DNA of 64,000 nucleotides, taken from the NCBI GenBank assembly GCA_029207755.1, contig JARCOQ010000003.1, forward strand, positions 45,900,144 to 45,964,143, given 5' to 3'. The DNA is from Chamaea fasciata. Taxonomy: Eukaryota > Chordata > Aves > Passeriformes > Sylviidae. Below, one piece after another: positions 13,060 through 27,200 of this stretch (the first letter of the stretch is position 1; every line of letters starts with the position of its first letter). Below the pieces are notes generated by a model, which was given only the letters and a program-made list of their open reading frames with translations, ran no database searches and had not been told where the DNA came from. The position numbers were made by a program, and so were the translations under genes.

Positions 13060-13725
13060 AAGAAAACAAATAAACTAGACTCCCCCTGTGTGCCCTCACA
13101 TCCAAGAGGGCCAGCTGTGCCGTGGGGTTTATCAGGCACAGCCAACTGAGGGAGGTGGTTGTCCTGATTTACTTCGCACTGGTGCAGCCACACCTCAACT
13201 CCTGTGTGCAGTTTTGGGCAAAACAATATAAAAAAGACATTAAGCCATCAGGGTGAGTTCAAAGGATTGCCAGAAGGATGGTGAAGGGCCTTGAGGGGAA
13301 GGTATTTGAGGAGTGGCTGAGGTCACTTGGTCTGTTCAGCCTGGAGATGAGGAGACTGAGGGGTGACCTCATTGAGGTTACAGATCCTGTGAGGGGAAGC
13401 GGAGAAACAGGCATTGATCACTTACCTCTCTCTGGTGACCAGGGACAGGATCTGAAGGAACAACATAAGCTGTGTCAGGGCAAGTTTAGTTTGGATATTA
13501 GGGAAGGTGTTTTTACGCAGAGAGTGGTTGGGCACTGGATGGGGTTCCCCAGGGAAGTGGTCACAGCACCAGCCTTACAGAGTTCTAGAGTTTGGACAAT
13601 ACCCTCAGCCACGTGGTGTGGTTTTGGGGACTGTGCTGTGCAGGACCAGGAGTCTGACTACAAGGATCCTTGTGTGTCCTTTCCAACTCCTCATATTCTA
13701 TGACTCTATCATTCTCTGCATTCAT
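13060..13725 (+). mobile_element. CR1 LINE, 5'-truncated copy
   Basis: This is the 3' end of a chicken-repeat-1 non-LTR retrotransposon. The plus-strand translation recalls the C-terminal part of the CR1 reverse transcriptase. It has a PHLNSCVQFWA segment near 13186-13220, then MVKGLE and LGLFSLEMRRLRGDLI at about 13278-13370, and later FSLDIREGVFTQRV and PREVV. These match the conserved order in CR1 ORF2. The 3' end has CCTTGTGTGTCCTTTCCAACTC followed by ATTCTATGA-like repeats, the typical CR1 terminus. A stop codon and frame changes before 13278 show it is dead. The 5' edge is approximate; similarity is clear from about 13078. Truncation at the 5' end is usual for LINEs. Immobile and not a host gene. 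Confidence 0.93.
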
Positions 13726-16462
13726 AACTGCATAGATAGTCTTTGAAAATCAGACATGGAAACACACCCTATAAAAGCATCATAATCCTTTAAGTGTCCA
13801 GATCTCTGGTGCTAAATATAAAGTAAAATATTTATATTTCAAATGAAACATAAGCAAAAGGCTGAAAGAATAATGCTCAAAATCCCCTGAACACCTTCAA
13901 CCTAAATTTTCGAGATGCTGCACCCTTATAATGCAACTCTATAACTGTTCTTCAGAATATGTGGTAGTAGCAGACTGTGTTAATCTGAACTAAATTTCCC
14001 TCAGTGAGAGGATACAAAAATCAATTTTTTAATATTTTCCTATCTGAATATTGAGATAATACCCATTTCTCATGTGGCTAGGCTGTTCTCTGTTCCAAAC
14101 CACATCTAAAAAAGGTTAATAAATTCAGTAAAATGTCATAAATGTCTGGTTGATGTTCTTTGTATTTTCATATTTCAAAAACTTGTGGCATCCAGTCAGG
14201 AAATATAACAGTGGGATGTGTCAGGGAAAGCATTCATACCCTGCACCTCACAAATTTTGAATTCTCTGCCTCACCACTGTGGCCATACTGTTCTCTAACC
14301 CAGCTATAAATAGTGAAAGTGGTTTACATCCTTAGGGCTTGAAATCTATAGGCTTTTTTCACTCTCACTCTAATATTTAAACAGAACCTAGCATTACGTG
14401 TGCTCCTGTGTCATTTGCTTACCCAAAGTGGACTGGGGAAAATGCCTGGATTCTTTACCAAATTCAGGTCTTTGCTGGTGTTCCTGGATTCACGCTTATG
14501 CTGCCCCAGATGAAGGCCATGTAACTACACAACCAGATGTTTGCATGAACACAAGAATGATTAGAATCCTAGATAATGCTTAGAGAGTGCTGCCAAAGAA
14601 AGGTCTTTGGGAAGAATGAAATAATTAGTCAAGACTGTACTATTAACAACCCACATATATTTCACTTTCAGAGCTCAGGAACTCCTCTTTAGGTCTTTCT
14701 TGTCCCCAAGCTCATCATGCAGCACTCAAGAAAAACAACAAAATAGCACTTGCTTCTAGATTTAGGATTTTGTGTCTTACATGAAGACATACTGATAGAT
14801 GAAAATCTAGACTCATTACATGAAATGGGCACTGCTTTATAGGAAGTGACAGCTGGTCATAACTAGCTAGTTTGAAAAAGTCTGTTCTGTCTTTGCTCAC
14901 AAGCAGCTAATATGTTACTGTAGGCAGGAACCATGCTTACATTAACGTATTAGGCAAGACACAGCGCTACCAGTGGTTGCCATATTTATGTTTGCTTATG
15001 TTGTAATAAATTACTATTTAGTTCAGGATAAAACTGAACACCAAAGCCCCTTTATTAGTCTGTCTATTTGATATTGGCAGGCAACCCTCAAGTAGCTGCA
15101 CAGCATCTCCACGGAAGGGGACTAGTGACCTGGAAACTCATAGTGAAGAACCTCATGTCAATGTTTTCACAGTGACACTAACCAAGGCAAAACAAAAGGC
15201 AGATGACTTCTTTAAATTCCAAATATAGAGTTCATGGAGAGACAAGAGTATTCAAGGAAATGCTTCTTACATTGTGCCCTGGCAGAGATGAACCATAAAG
15301 CATTTTCAATGGCACACAGCCTCACTTAGCAGGCTAAATGGTGAAGATATCACTCTGCACAAAAGGAATTTAGAGACCTCCAAGGAGGGAGAGAGGTAAA
15401 ATTCATTTTCAATGTACAAACACTCAGCCAATACAATTTCCTAAATTTCCTTTATTCAGGAAGAAATAAATAACTTTAAAGAAATATCCCCTGTGCAAAA
15501 AGAAACAATAGCCCTTTACTCTCAAATGCTGTGTGCCAAGTGACACAGAAACATTTAGCGGACCAGCTCTCAGTATGATTTAAAATTTGAGTTAAAATAT
15601 CTTGATAATTGTCAGCAACCACACCTTTTTAAATGTGAAAATTCATTCCATTTTTCTAAAACTAATTCTGTGGAGTTCATGTAAAGATGACAAGTAATAG
15701 ATCGTCTAAAAATGTTCCTATTTCCTGTGCCCAAAGAATTGCTTTATACTTTATTCAAATATCTAAAATCATTGCACTTCTTGCTTTAAAAACAAACAAC
15801 AACAACAAAACAATAAAACAACAAAAAAACAACAACAACCAACCCAAGAAAGCATCAGCCTGTCACAACAAATTTGTTATTTAGGCTGAATGCATCTGAT
15901 GTGCTATATATGCTCTACACATCACTACTAGGTGTAAAAGGTCTTACATTTCAGGATAACCTTTTATTTTAAAGCATCTTAGTTTATGTAATCAAGTTCT
16001 GTTCCTCATTTATGACATTTTAACAAGGCCTTAAAACTACATGAGCATCTTAGTTTAACTCTTGTACATATTTCTGGAGGCTTTTGTGCAGGAGGACTGT
16101 GGAGAAAGGCTTAAGATTTTGAGTCAGTCTTAAATCTAACATGAAGAAAATAATGCAAAATGCTGTATCTACACATTTTTCCTCTTATAAAAACTCCTTT
16201 AAAGGAACTCTGAAAAGTTGGCACAGGTCTCTTGACCCAGGTTTTAGTTTTACATGTATTTACCTGCATAATAATGATCACACCAAATTTTCATAACAAA
16301 ACTACATCTTATATATCTAATCCAGACACAGCTTAACAAAACCTTCAGCTTGTTAAGAATGGATGCTATACTCTGTCCATTTCTTAGAACAGATTTCAGT
16401 GAATCTGTCTTTCCCACCTGACTAAACAACAGCTCAGATATGTGCAGGGCTCTCTTGGAAGG
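13726..16462. other. Unique AT-rich noncoding sequence
   Basis: No gene or element is recognised between the CR1 and the solo LTR. An (AAC)n-like tract sits at 15788-15850. Reading frames are under 75 codons. Confidence 0.6.
15788..15850. repeat. (AAC)n-like A/C-rich simple repeat
   Basis: Degenerate AAC and AAAC units with almost no G. It is a simple-sequence tract with no poly(A)-tailed element upstream that I can identify. Confidence 0.85.
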
Positions 16463-17030
16463 TGTCACTGTTTAACCCCAAACAGCAGCCAAGCCCCATT
16501 CATTCACTCCTCCCCAGCAGAACCAGGGGGAGAATTAGAAGGGTAAAAGGTAGAAAACATGTGGGTTGAGATAAAGACAGTTTAATAGGAAAAGCAAAAG
16601 CTGCATACACAAGCAAAGCAAAGCAAGGAATTAATTCACTGCGTCCCATGGACATGAAAGGGTTCAGCCGCCTCCAGGAGCACAGGGCTGCATCACATGT
16701 AATGGTTATTTGTTAAGACAAACTTCATCACTTCCAGCATCCCCCCCTTCCTCCTTCTTCCCCCCACTTTTTGTACTGAGCATGGTGTCATATTTTCGAG
16801 AATGTCTCTTTGGTCAATTGGAGTCACTTCTCCAAGCTGCGTCTTCTCCCAGTTTTCTATACATCGCCTCCTTGCCAGAGTGGCAATGCAACAACAGAAA
16901 ATCTGTGTGTAAGCCGAGCTCAACAATAACAAAACACTCCCATATTATCAACCCTGTGTTCAGGAAAAATACAAAACATAGCCCCATACTAGCCCTGGGA
17001 AGAAAATTAACTCTACCCCAAACCAGCACA
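16463..17030 (-). mobile_element. Solo LTR of a songbird endogenous retrovirus (ERVL-like)
   Basis: About 568 bp. Read on the minus strand it starts TGTGCTGGTTTGGGGTAGAG and ends GGGGTTAAACAGTGACA, giving the TG...CA boundaries expected of an LTR. I recognise these two termini and the CTTTATCTCAACCCA segment from a family of songbird LTRs, probably ERVL-type; the family name should be checked. A polyadenylation signal lies at 16581-16586. No gag, pol or env coding sequence lies on either side, so the provirus was reduced to one LTR by recombination between its two LTRs. The flanks GAAGG (16458-16462) and GAAGA (17031-17035) match at four of five positions and may be the target-site duplication. 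Open frames of 79 and 115 codons inside it are chance frames. Confidence 0.82.
16581..16586 (-). promoter_or_regulatory. LTR polyadenylation signal (ATTAAA)
   Basis: On the minus strand, inside the solo LTR, ATTAAA is followed closely by a TGT/TTT-rich stretch. This is the usual arrangement at the R/U5 boundary of a retroviral LTR. It places U5 at about 16463-16565. Assignment rests on position and motif only. Confidence 0.6.
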
Positions 17031-20000
17031 GAAGAGAAAATTATTCCTTTCCACTAGAGGAGATAAGATTGAACTCTGACTTCCTATAAAATATGAAGAA
17101 CAAGGTCAACCTTGCAATGTGGAGCAGAGTCAAGGAGCCTTCTGGATCTGATAGCTCTTGTCTGCAGATGAGAAAAACAGCATGGTGGCTTAAGATCTAA
17201 ATCCTTTTGACTTCTCTCAGAACAGTGAATAAATAGTGGATCACTGAATAAAATTACCAGAACAGGATAAATTGCAGTGTAGGGATATAATGGGCCAGAA
17301 GTAGAACTCTGAGTTTAACAGCCTCTTGACATCCTCAACATTTCATGACAAGAAAGCTCATTTTAATCCTGTGAAAGAGGTCTATCTACTGCCTCTTTCA
17401 TTTTTAAATGAAAACATCTTTCCAATACCTCCCTGAGTAAAGACTGTTATTTTAGTCATGTTTGTAATTCTCCATTTACACTTCATAAAATTATTATGTT
17501 CTTTTTGAGATGGGATTTTCGATTACAAGCAAACGCCAAACCTAAAATGTGTGTTATGGATTAGTGACAATGTGAAGCTTTTTTGGAAATTTCCTAACAT
17601 TCTTTTTGCTTCTTGAATTGTTGCTTTTCCTTTAAATATCGAGAATATCGTTAGCTTTCAAAATGTCTGATAAAAAACCCAAAAGTGTCATCATAATTTC
17701 TGCAATTATTCAGTTTAAAAACACTTAGAGTTCATGAATGTTGCAATCACTACAGCATGTTGACTCTACACTGAAGGTAGATTTTAGCACTCACATGTAC
17801 TCCTGAAAGATCTCAAGTAGGTTGTCATCACTTTCTGAACTGTCTGTTAACCTTATGGTAAATTATATGTTATAATCATAGTTTGCTCCTGTCTGCTCCC
17901 AAATTGGTTGTTAGTGTTTCAGGTATGATTGTTATCTTGTTTTTAAAAAGGCACAAATATTTGTGCTGGATCAACTTTTTTTGATGATAACTTTAATGGC
18001 ACTTTACCCTCAATATCCAAGTGGATATCATGTTTCTTGCAAGATTCATTTTGAGTGTGCTAGAAACTCTCAGCATAAAAAAAGCAAAAGGGCTTCTTTA
18101 CCAAGCTGAAACAGTCATTCCCTGATTATGATTTCTAAGTCAGATTGCCAACCTAGTCTAGAGATTTCCTACAGCAGTAGAAAATACCCTCTATGGATAG
18201 CACCTAACACAGTTTCACTGAGGACAAAAGAATTTTCTCTCACCACCGGATGCTTACATTGTTAATGCATGTGAAATACTGCCATTGCCTGCCTCTCTAC
18301 TGTATCTTCTACTTGTAACTCTTCCTACATTTCTCATCTGTAATTGCAATGCATGCAAAGGGTGCCTTGATGCAGGCCCAGCACTGCAAACAGAGCTGTA
18401 GTCATAAATAGGGTTTGTGTCTGGAAGAACAGATGACGCAGACAGCAGCTCGGTGGATGGCACTGCACACGCCACATCCATCTGGGAACGGAGCAGAATG
18501 AATATAGCTTAAGGGGATCTCTGAATATTTTAGTGAAACCTGCCGAGTTTCACACTAGTGTTAAAGGCCTCACAACCCCCATGCTCACTGAACAGTAGAA
18601 CTGAAAGGCTTTCTCATTATTCATGTAAAAGGTCTGTGCAGTTGCAATAGTTCTAGAACAGTCCAAATGAAATGATGGAGCCCTTCTCTACAAAAAAATG
18701 CAGGGTGGTTTGATATTCACATATTACATTATATTTGTCTAAACTGATGATGCCAGTGATTCCTCAAATAATTATGAATCGTAAATGTACAATATTTTTG
18801 TTTTATGAAGATATTATTAACAAACAAATATAGCAATGATATCTAGTAATTGGAACACAGTCCAAACCCATTTCCTTCTTAGACTGATTACCCTTGGATT
18901 TGGAACCTATGAACCTAAAGACTACTACTCCTACATAAAGCTCTTAACCACAAGTTCTGTGTCAACTGTAAGCAAACTTAGAGAGGAAAAAACCTCCAAA
19001 AAATAAAAATGTCACTGTTTGATGGGCACTCTGTGTCACTAGGCTGACTCATCTTGGAGAACTCTGCAGACTCATATCATGTATCTTCATTAATAGCTGG
19101 AACTTTCCTGTGAGTCTCCAAGGCAAGGAGGACAAGAATGTCAGCAGGTGGAAAGCAGTGTCAAGGTACTGATTGCCATTGGAGTGGAATTGAATAGAAA
19201 CCTGTGCTCATGGAGTGACTACAGTCAAGATTTTCATTTATCGTGCTGGAAGTGCAATAATCATATTCCTTTTCAGATGAAATGGAGCACCATTGGATGC
19301 TGCCATCATAGTGCTGTTAAAGTCCTTTCTCCTTAAACAGGTATCTGTATGCCTCACCTTTGTTCATATCCACATATTAATACTTAGCTGCACCTTCCTG
19401 GAAAAGACTTCAATTCAAAGCATATTGAAATTAGTTTGAAAAATAGTTCTTATTTATAGAGATGAACACAGGTTATTATATTTTAGACTAGGCAACCAAG
19501 TTCTGCATGGAAACTAAGCAGTTCATTGTGATTTAAAACTTAGATACATATCAACAATGATGCCAGCTCTGGAAAAATAAAAAAAGCATCTCACAGATAT
19601 GTAAAGAAGACAAATATGAGATTTGAAGTATTCCTCTAGCTTTACTCAGCTGTACTCCACAGGCCAACTTTAACCCATGCTCTTATATCTGGTGCTAACC
19701 ATTACAGACAGTGTCCAAACCAAAAAAGTTGTCATAAGCTTAGAAAAAATAGCCTTCAAAGAGGGAAAATATAGTTATTCAATATATTAAAAATGCGAGG
19801 GAGAGAAAAATACAGTAATTATTTTAACATGTACAAAATATCTACAAAGAGGAAGGAAATTACCCTCTTGCCAAAGGCAAAAAAAAATAGGCTTGAATTA
19901 CAGAATGATCGATGCTTTTGAGATGGGAAAAACCTTTGATAGCAAAGATGATAAAGTCTGAGCATGGAAAGGGAATGTTGCAGAATATCCTGCTGATAGT

Positions 20001-21155
20001 TTTATAATATCAAATAAATTAAACAAGAACCTGGTGGCTTGGGCACCGTCTGGTCATGTTCTTACTCAGATCTGTTTTCTGTAGTTTTTCACTACTTTTG
20101 CATAAGTAATGAATTCCTTTTGTTATGTAAAATATTTTTTATAAAAACCCTGCTGTCAATTTCCAAAACACATGGAAACAAGTACAATGATTTTAATGGA
20201 GCAACATGACATCATCAATGTTCTAAAACTCTCTTTCTAAATACGCTGACTTTAAGACAGAACCTGCTATGGTTCATCCTGATGATTAGCAGACTGGGGA
20301 AAATTTGAACCTGATGGAACTCTGCTTTGTTGACATCAGGGAATCCAGATAGATGTACATGGGATCTAAAGTTGGTACCGAAAGCATGATTGCTTTTCCT
20401 TTCTTAATTTTAAAGAAAATCTTTTCTAGATCCACAGGGACAAGCCCACCCATTCATTGTTCTTAGGTTTAACCCGCCCATCCACTTTCCTTTCTGATCC
20501 CATTTGTTCTATTTTAACTTTCTTATCTTCTGTGCTTCCTTCTTGAATTCTAATATTTATTAAAGCTACAAAAGCTAATAAGATCTGCCAGAAACTTAAA
20601 ATTCAAAACCAGAGATTACTGCTGATTATAATGTTATCTTAATTGTAATCTGTTGGCAGGTACTGCTCAGTTACTATGAAAACTTCCGTAACTGACTTCA
20701 CTAAGTATGAATTAAACAAAATCAGAAAATTCAAAATTAAAACATAAAAAATGTTTATATTGAAGAATGAGTTGCTATCCATATTTTAATAAGGTATGAA
20801 ATGAACATGAATATTCTCCACTGGAATACCTTTTTTATTAACATGCAAATAATTGGCCATACATGTGGTTATGTATGTCTACATATGGTAAATGCAAAAT
20901 GAATGCAACAAAAATCCAGATAGAATTCCATTATTGATGACTGGATATAAAAAATAGTAAAAGACACATTCAGCAGATTTCAGTTTCGTAAATGTACTCC
21001 ATCTCCTTTGATTTTAGGACCAACAGTTCTGAGTCACACAAATAAGTTGTATCCTGTTATTGTACTTGTGGTGCGCCATGCTTTCGGCAAGTGATTTTTT
21101 TTGATACAAGCAAACCCATTATATTCTATATAATATATAGAACATTATATAAATA
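17031..21155. other. Unique AT-rich noncoding sequence
   Basis: I see no gene, RNA or clear repeat. Frames are under 76 codons. Just before the pentamer array, 21121-21155 holds AT-rich sequence that looks like degenerate TATAA units. Confidence 0.6.
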
Positions 21156-21243
21156 TATAATATAATATAATATAATATAATATAATATAATATAATATAA
21201 TATAATATAATATAATATAATATAATATAATATAATATAATAT
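21156..21243. repeat. (TATAA)n microsatellite
   Basis: Seventeen uninterrupted TATAA units (21156-21240) are followed by a partial unit, with degenerate AT-rich sequence upstream from about 21120. The perfect units imply recent expansion or ongoing length change. The sequence is pure A/T, so it melts easily. It also contains repeated TATA-box-like motifs, but no transcript or gene start is evident next to it. Confidence 0.97.
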
Positions 21244-24200
21244 TTTATACCATAATGCACTAAGACCATGGCTACAGCCAGCTTTGATGACTTATCTAGA
21301 AAGCAATACTTCAGCTGTTTTTATCCTAAGGCAAACACTAGGTATTAGTATTAGGGCTCTTCTGTCACAGACAGGAGCTACAATGTTATATTTATGACTA
21401 ATAAAAATTGATAGGCACTCATTGGGCCAAAAATAAGGATTTTACGAATGTAGACTATAAACGCATGAACACTGAGATCCAAGTGATTTGAACTGTCCTG
21501 CAAAGATGGTCCTTTGTATACTGTCGTTCCAGAGATCATCCTTGGCAGAGGCTGAACAAAATACTGCGGACCCCAATAGACACCTTTTTTCTATTCCTTG
21601 GTCGAAGAGCAATCTCTGTCCTTTGGTCAAAACAGATTGCTGTTTTGAACAATAATAAACAATACCAGCATATTTTAATGTTAAATTGTGAATCTATTTT
21701 TTCTAATACGTAACCTCTCTGTCCCCTGAATCAGCATAAATGATACACATTGCACGGCATTCCTTATGGTTTTCTGTTTCTCTCATGGTCCATCTCAGGA
21801 ACTATAGGAAAATCTAATCAACAAAATTGTTTAAGAATAACTAGGAAAACCAAGAATTGGATTTCCTAATGGCAACTACACTTTTTTTTTATACTGACAA
21901 TTTTAGTAAATAAATATGATCACATTAAGTGTGATGTTATTGTTCTTTTCTTCAATGTAATAAGTACACAGCTAAATTTAAAATAATGCCATAAGAATCC
22001 CTGACAGCATCAATTGCTCTTGATCACTCTTGCACTCCAGGGCTACACCACCCCTTCACACACAGTTAATATTCTAATATTTGTCCTTCTCAGAGCCTAT
22101 TTTACAGAGGACTCACACTGTTACCGTGGTCTAATTATATACGTATGTTTTTCTGAATCATCAAATTAGTGTAGGGGACAGTTCCAGTCTGAAAAGCGAA
22201 TTGTGAATTTTTGGCCCAGATTCAACTTACATGATTTTGAAAAGGATGTGATTTGGAGAAAAAGGACAGAAATTATATAGGGAGAAGAAGTAGGGCTCAG
22301 AACATGCAAGTCATGACAGAAGAATTTTTAGAGTGTAGACTACTCAGATGGAAAAAAAATACCTTGAAATACTGAGCAACTACAAGCAGATAATACTGTA
22401 ACAACTTTCAGATGGCTATTAAGACCCATGTTAATGCAGTAATGGGAAACAGATTTTATTTCTCCGCACAGCTTTATCTGAAATGTCACTGTGCATCATG
22501 CAAGCCTCATGGTTATTTTTTAAAATAATTTTCATATATGTATGTGGTGTTAAAAGCAAGAAATATGCAGACTGATACTGGGCAATTTCAGAACTTTTGG
22601 AAGAAGCACCTCAAGTGTGCATGACATATTAAGGAATTTTCAATAAATTATCATGGCTTCTGCAGTTACTTAGTCCACAGTAATTTCTCACAGTTGGAAT
22701 TCTGCCCTTCAGTCACAAGAAAGAAGCAACAACATATTTTATTGACACAACATAATTCAGTGTTAAATGCTTCAGTGGCAAGGTACACTTACTGCATAGA
22801 AGACAGGAATAGACAAAACTGCCAAGAAGACCCTCCCATTGTTGTTCAGAAAGGACACCCCTGCTTACTAAATGCCTTCTCAGAGAGGATTGTAAGTGTG
22901 ACTGGATCAACTCCTGGTTCCAGACTTGGTCAAGGGTTAATGCCTAAAGGATTATATATGTGTAGTCAATCCTTTAGATCACATAGCTAAGATTTCAAAG
23001 TTTAACCTGCTGTTAATCACTTACTGAACATCTGACACCATAAGGATTCTCTCTCTCAGGCTCAAGGAGTAACCTCAAGAGGTGTCCCTACTTGGGAATA
23101 TCCCGATGTGCCTCCTGCTGTACTGCATGAGAGCTCAATGGCCCCACAGCCACTATTTATGAAGTAAGATGATTGATATTTGCAATATTTGCAAGATGCC
23201 AGGATCACCCTAGCAGCCCAGCTTCCAGGTTGTCATCTGTCCCCCAGAGTACAGAGTAAGGTGGATGCAGCCATCACAATCCCCGCTGGTAGTTAGGGCA
23301 TAAGCTGAGGGGCATGCCACCACACACTTTTACTTTTAATGGTATGCTCCAATTCATACGAAATCCATATGAAATCCATATGAATCCATATGAAAAATAA
23401 TGAGTTAGAGAGACAGACAGAAAGTAACCTATTTCCAAAACATGTATTAAGAAACTCACTGTGGAGCAGACAACAACATTCTAACTATGCAAGTCACTGG
23501 GATGTGAAAGAATTAAATTAAAGCCCCTGGTCCAAATTATTAACTTAGATTTTCCTTATTTGACTATTCTAAATGCATCTAGAGCCTCCTGTTGTCACAG
23601 AAGTGGAGTTTTTGACAAAATTAATATAGATTCACTGAAATACTGCTATATTGAAAAATACTGATTTACTGAAAAGCAACGGAATGGTAAAGGTTAAAGC
23701 TCATCTTTTTGTGTTTTCTTAAAACTCGTAAATACCATAAGATCAGAACATAGAGGCGTCCCAATTCTTGACTGGCTTGTTTGGGTACAGAGGATACTGA
23801 GCAGCTTTTAATTTAAATTATGTTATTCTGCTATTTCTTTCATAATTTCTGAAAGTTTCCTAGACTCTACCTCATGGAAAAAGGATTTTCTATTTAATGC
23901 CAACCTGTCCCACTTTACTAAAACCAGAGATTTTCTTAAATTTATTATAGCAACTCCCATGACTTTGATGAAGTTTAACGTCTTCCATTTTCTCTTTCTG
24001 TTACCATGGTGGAATAAAGTTGCTGCTTTCCTATACTGAAATTTTCTTTTTTTTTTTTTTCATCTTGGTGCAAAGAAAGATCCTAAATGTTTAGTTTGAC
24101 TGTGCTACAGCAAGTCTTTAAATTTTAACAGTGGTATTATTTTCTAGGCAAGAAATGTGGCTGCCTTGTACAACTGCTCAATTATTTAATATTAATATGT

Positions 24201-27200
24201 GTTACAACAATGTATATTCCTAGGCCAATTGTTTCATAGAATAATTAATTTTATCAAAACTTTGAACTGTAAAATTTGTGCCAATATATAATTCAGTTGG
24301 TCAAGAAGTCCTTTCAGTCTTTTGTTAAGCAAGCAGTCATGAGAGATCTGAAATGCACATAAAGTGACTGTGCTGCTCTGTCTTAGAGTTACTCCCCATT
24401 TTATAATAATGTTCTGTTTAGTTCTCAAATATGCCCCTCATATATGCACAGCACTAAGTGGGGGAGATAATCTATTATACAGGTTAGTTCTCAGTGCTCA
24501 TGCAGTAGGAAGGCCTCTGTAATCCTGCTGTAAACTTGTAACCAAATATTTTACTGTTGGGCAGGAATTCCCTGTTTGTGCCCTGCTCTGCATACTTGTC
24601 TCTCAAAGCTGTCAAAAGAGGCTGCTAAGAAGGAGAAAATATAATAAAGAGGATATGCACTTGTTCTCTACTGACATGGAGTTCATAAAAAGTCTGGAGA
24701 AGTTTCACTGTGTGTCAAAGCCAAATTCTGGCCCAATGTGTAAAAAATCATAGCAGGCTTATTGAAATGTGTTTATTCACTACAAACTGCCCTAGCTGGA
24801 AAAAAGAAGATAGCAAAAGTCTGTTCTGAAATCTTTGCACACTGATCTTGATCATTGTATTCCACAGAAGCCAGAGGGTGTTTGGAATATTTGCAAAGAA
24901 CTTTTTCCCACAGCCTTCTTTTAAAATAAAGATAAAAATGTGATTATATGCATGACTTCTGATTTGGTCATGGGAGTACAGTCAGGAATAGTTGATAACT
25001 TATGAGCATATAATGAACTTTAAAAATTTAAAAAATAAGAGGTAAGAAAGTGGTTGCCTTTTAAGTGGAACTCACTCAGAAATATGTTACTTCTCAGAAA
25101 TGAAATATCTGCTTTCAAAAATTATTGAGGTTCTTTGCATGCAACGTCCTGTTGCACATTAACTTTCTTTACACTTTTGAACTTGTTATTTGGTGTGTTA
25201 GTAGTGTATTGTTACCCCATTCTACTAGACTATTTCATCAAAGCTAATTTCGTGGTCTTTCTGTATTGAGAGAACTTAATAGCAGGGCCACATATTTGTT
25301 AGCACACATTCTTTGTAAATAACAGGAATATGTCAAAGTCTGATCCCTCTGAAAGCAACAAGAATCAAATGGAAGAGAAAGTATTCACTCCTTAGTCCAG
25401 TATTTTATAACAAGTAATATAAAAAGACTCTGTTTGAGCTTCATTTCCAGTTATTCTATTAGTGCTCTTTTGGCTGCCCACTACTTTTTGCTACTTTTTT
25501 TTTTTGTTTGTTTAATAATAAAATGGTACTGCTTTGGATTAATAATTTCATGGAAAATACAATTTTCTAATTTCTCAAAACAAAATTTTGCCAAACATTT
25601 TTCAATATTTTTTTTGTACCTTAAATTTTCTTGCTATTGATTAATGGCAAGACTTCTAAGCTAAAAAGTTCTGGAGGGATTTATCTATCATTTACTCACT
25701 GTGGTCAGAAGAAGAGAGGACTGATTGATTACAGATGCTCTACATGCTGCTATTTTCAGGAGTTCCTCAGTAACACATAGTGATGGATCAACCTGCTGGT
25801 TGACTGAAACAATTTACTTTATCTTTCTGAAAGGATGTCAGTCAGTGCACAGTAGAAGGTGGTGAGGGGAATGTCAGCCATACTAATGCCTTTAAAGTTC
25901 TTCTGAAGGAAATGAAGAAATCTGAGGAACTGAAAAGGTAGAAGAGGGCAGAGGATTCTGTATTTCCCTGACTGGGCAAGTGATATTCAGCTGCAGAACG
26001 GCAAGGCATGTAAAGACATTTCCCTATTCAAAATGCCAGTGATGTAAAGCCTGATACAAATACCCTCTCCCAAAGCATCTCAGGAATTTCAAACTTGAAA
26101 ATGGGAAAGTTGGTTAAAAGTGTGTGTTCGCTTTTTCACTAGACTGATACATTTTTTAAAAAAAATCCTTCACAGCCAATATCAGGAAAAAACAAATCTT
26201 CACTAATATGGAAAGAAATCTACCTTGAAAGAACATATTGGATGACACACTGGGAATAGATCAGACAAATACATGGTGAATATTATACTGACATTTAGGC
26301 TTAAACTTCATTTAAGCAATTACATCAGAAGCACTCTTTCTAAATAGGTAATTTATATTTGTCAAATGCATCTGTCTGTCTCTGGCTTAGTATAATCACA
26401 AGTAAGATTTTTCAAGTTCGAGGAGAAATAACTACACAGCACACACTAGTAAGGAGATATGAGAAAAAGTGGAATGGCCAAATGTAAATTTTATAGCAGT
26501 TCCTTCTTCATTTGACTTGGGTTTAGGAAAAGCTAATGTTTATTTTTAGATTATTTCCTAAGCAGAATTGAGCAAATATAAAGACACATAATTTTCCTGG
26601 CAAAACTGTTCAAATTCACATAAAAATTAACAGATTCTGTTTATAGCAGCAGATAATTTTACCCCAAATATTTGCTCAAAATCAATGCATTTCCTGAGTG
26701 GTTCATATCTTATTCTACTGCAGCAAATCTGCTGAGAGTCAGTATGTCTTATTCTGCAAATAAGATGACTCCTGCAAAAATAATTCTATCTTTTGAAAAA
26801 GATGACCTTTTCAGACTCTTTCTATCTGGCTGGCAAAAAAAAGTACAAATTCCAGCTCATTAATTCTTCCATTGTCCACCTGGATCATCCTGGAATGAAT
26901 TTATTTCTTCTGTCTAGGGTACAGAAGGTTAATTTCCACTCTATTGTTACAGCTGTAACAGGACATTCACAAAACTCAGATTTTACTCCAATTCTATCAG
27001 AAGTCTCCCTCTCTCTAGTATCACCTTTTTTTAAACCCTAGTGCTTATGAAAACTTTATGCACCAACGGAGTTTCCAAGACATGTATGTGGTGGTATTAA
27101 TAGATCAGGGCCAAAGCTCATTGCTGGTTAAGGATTCTCCCCGATGCATTTAATTTGCATTTCAATCTTGCAAGCACTTGTTGTTTAAAAGAAGATGTGA

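Noticed and set aside
16710..17057. 115-codon plus-strand frame
   Set aside because: It lies antisense to and almost entirely inside the solo LTR, which does not normally encode protein there.
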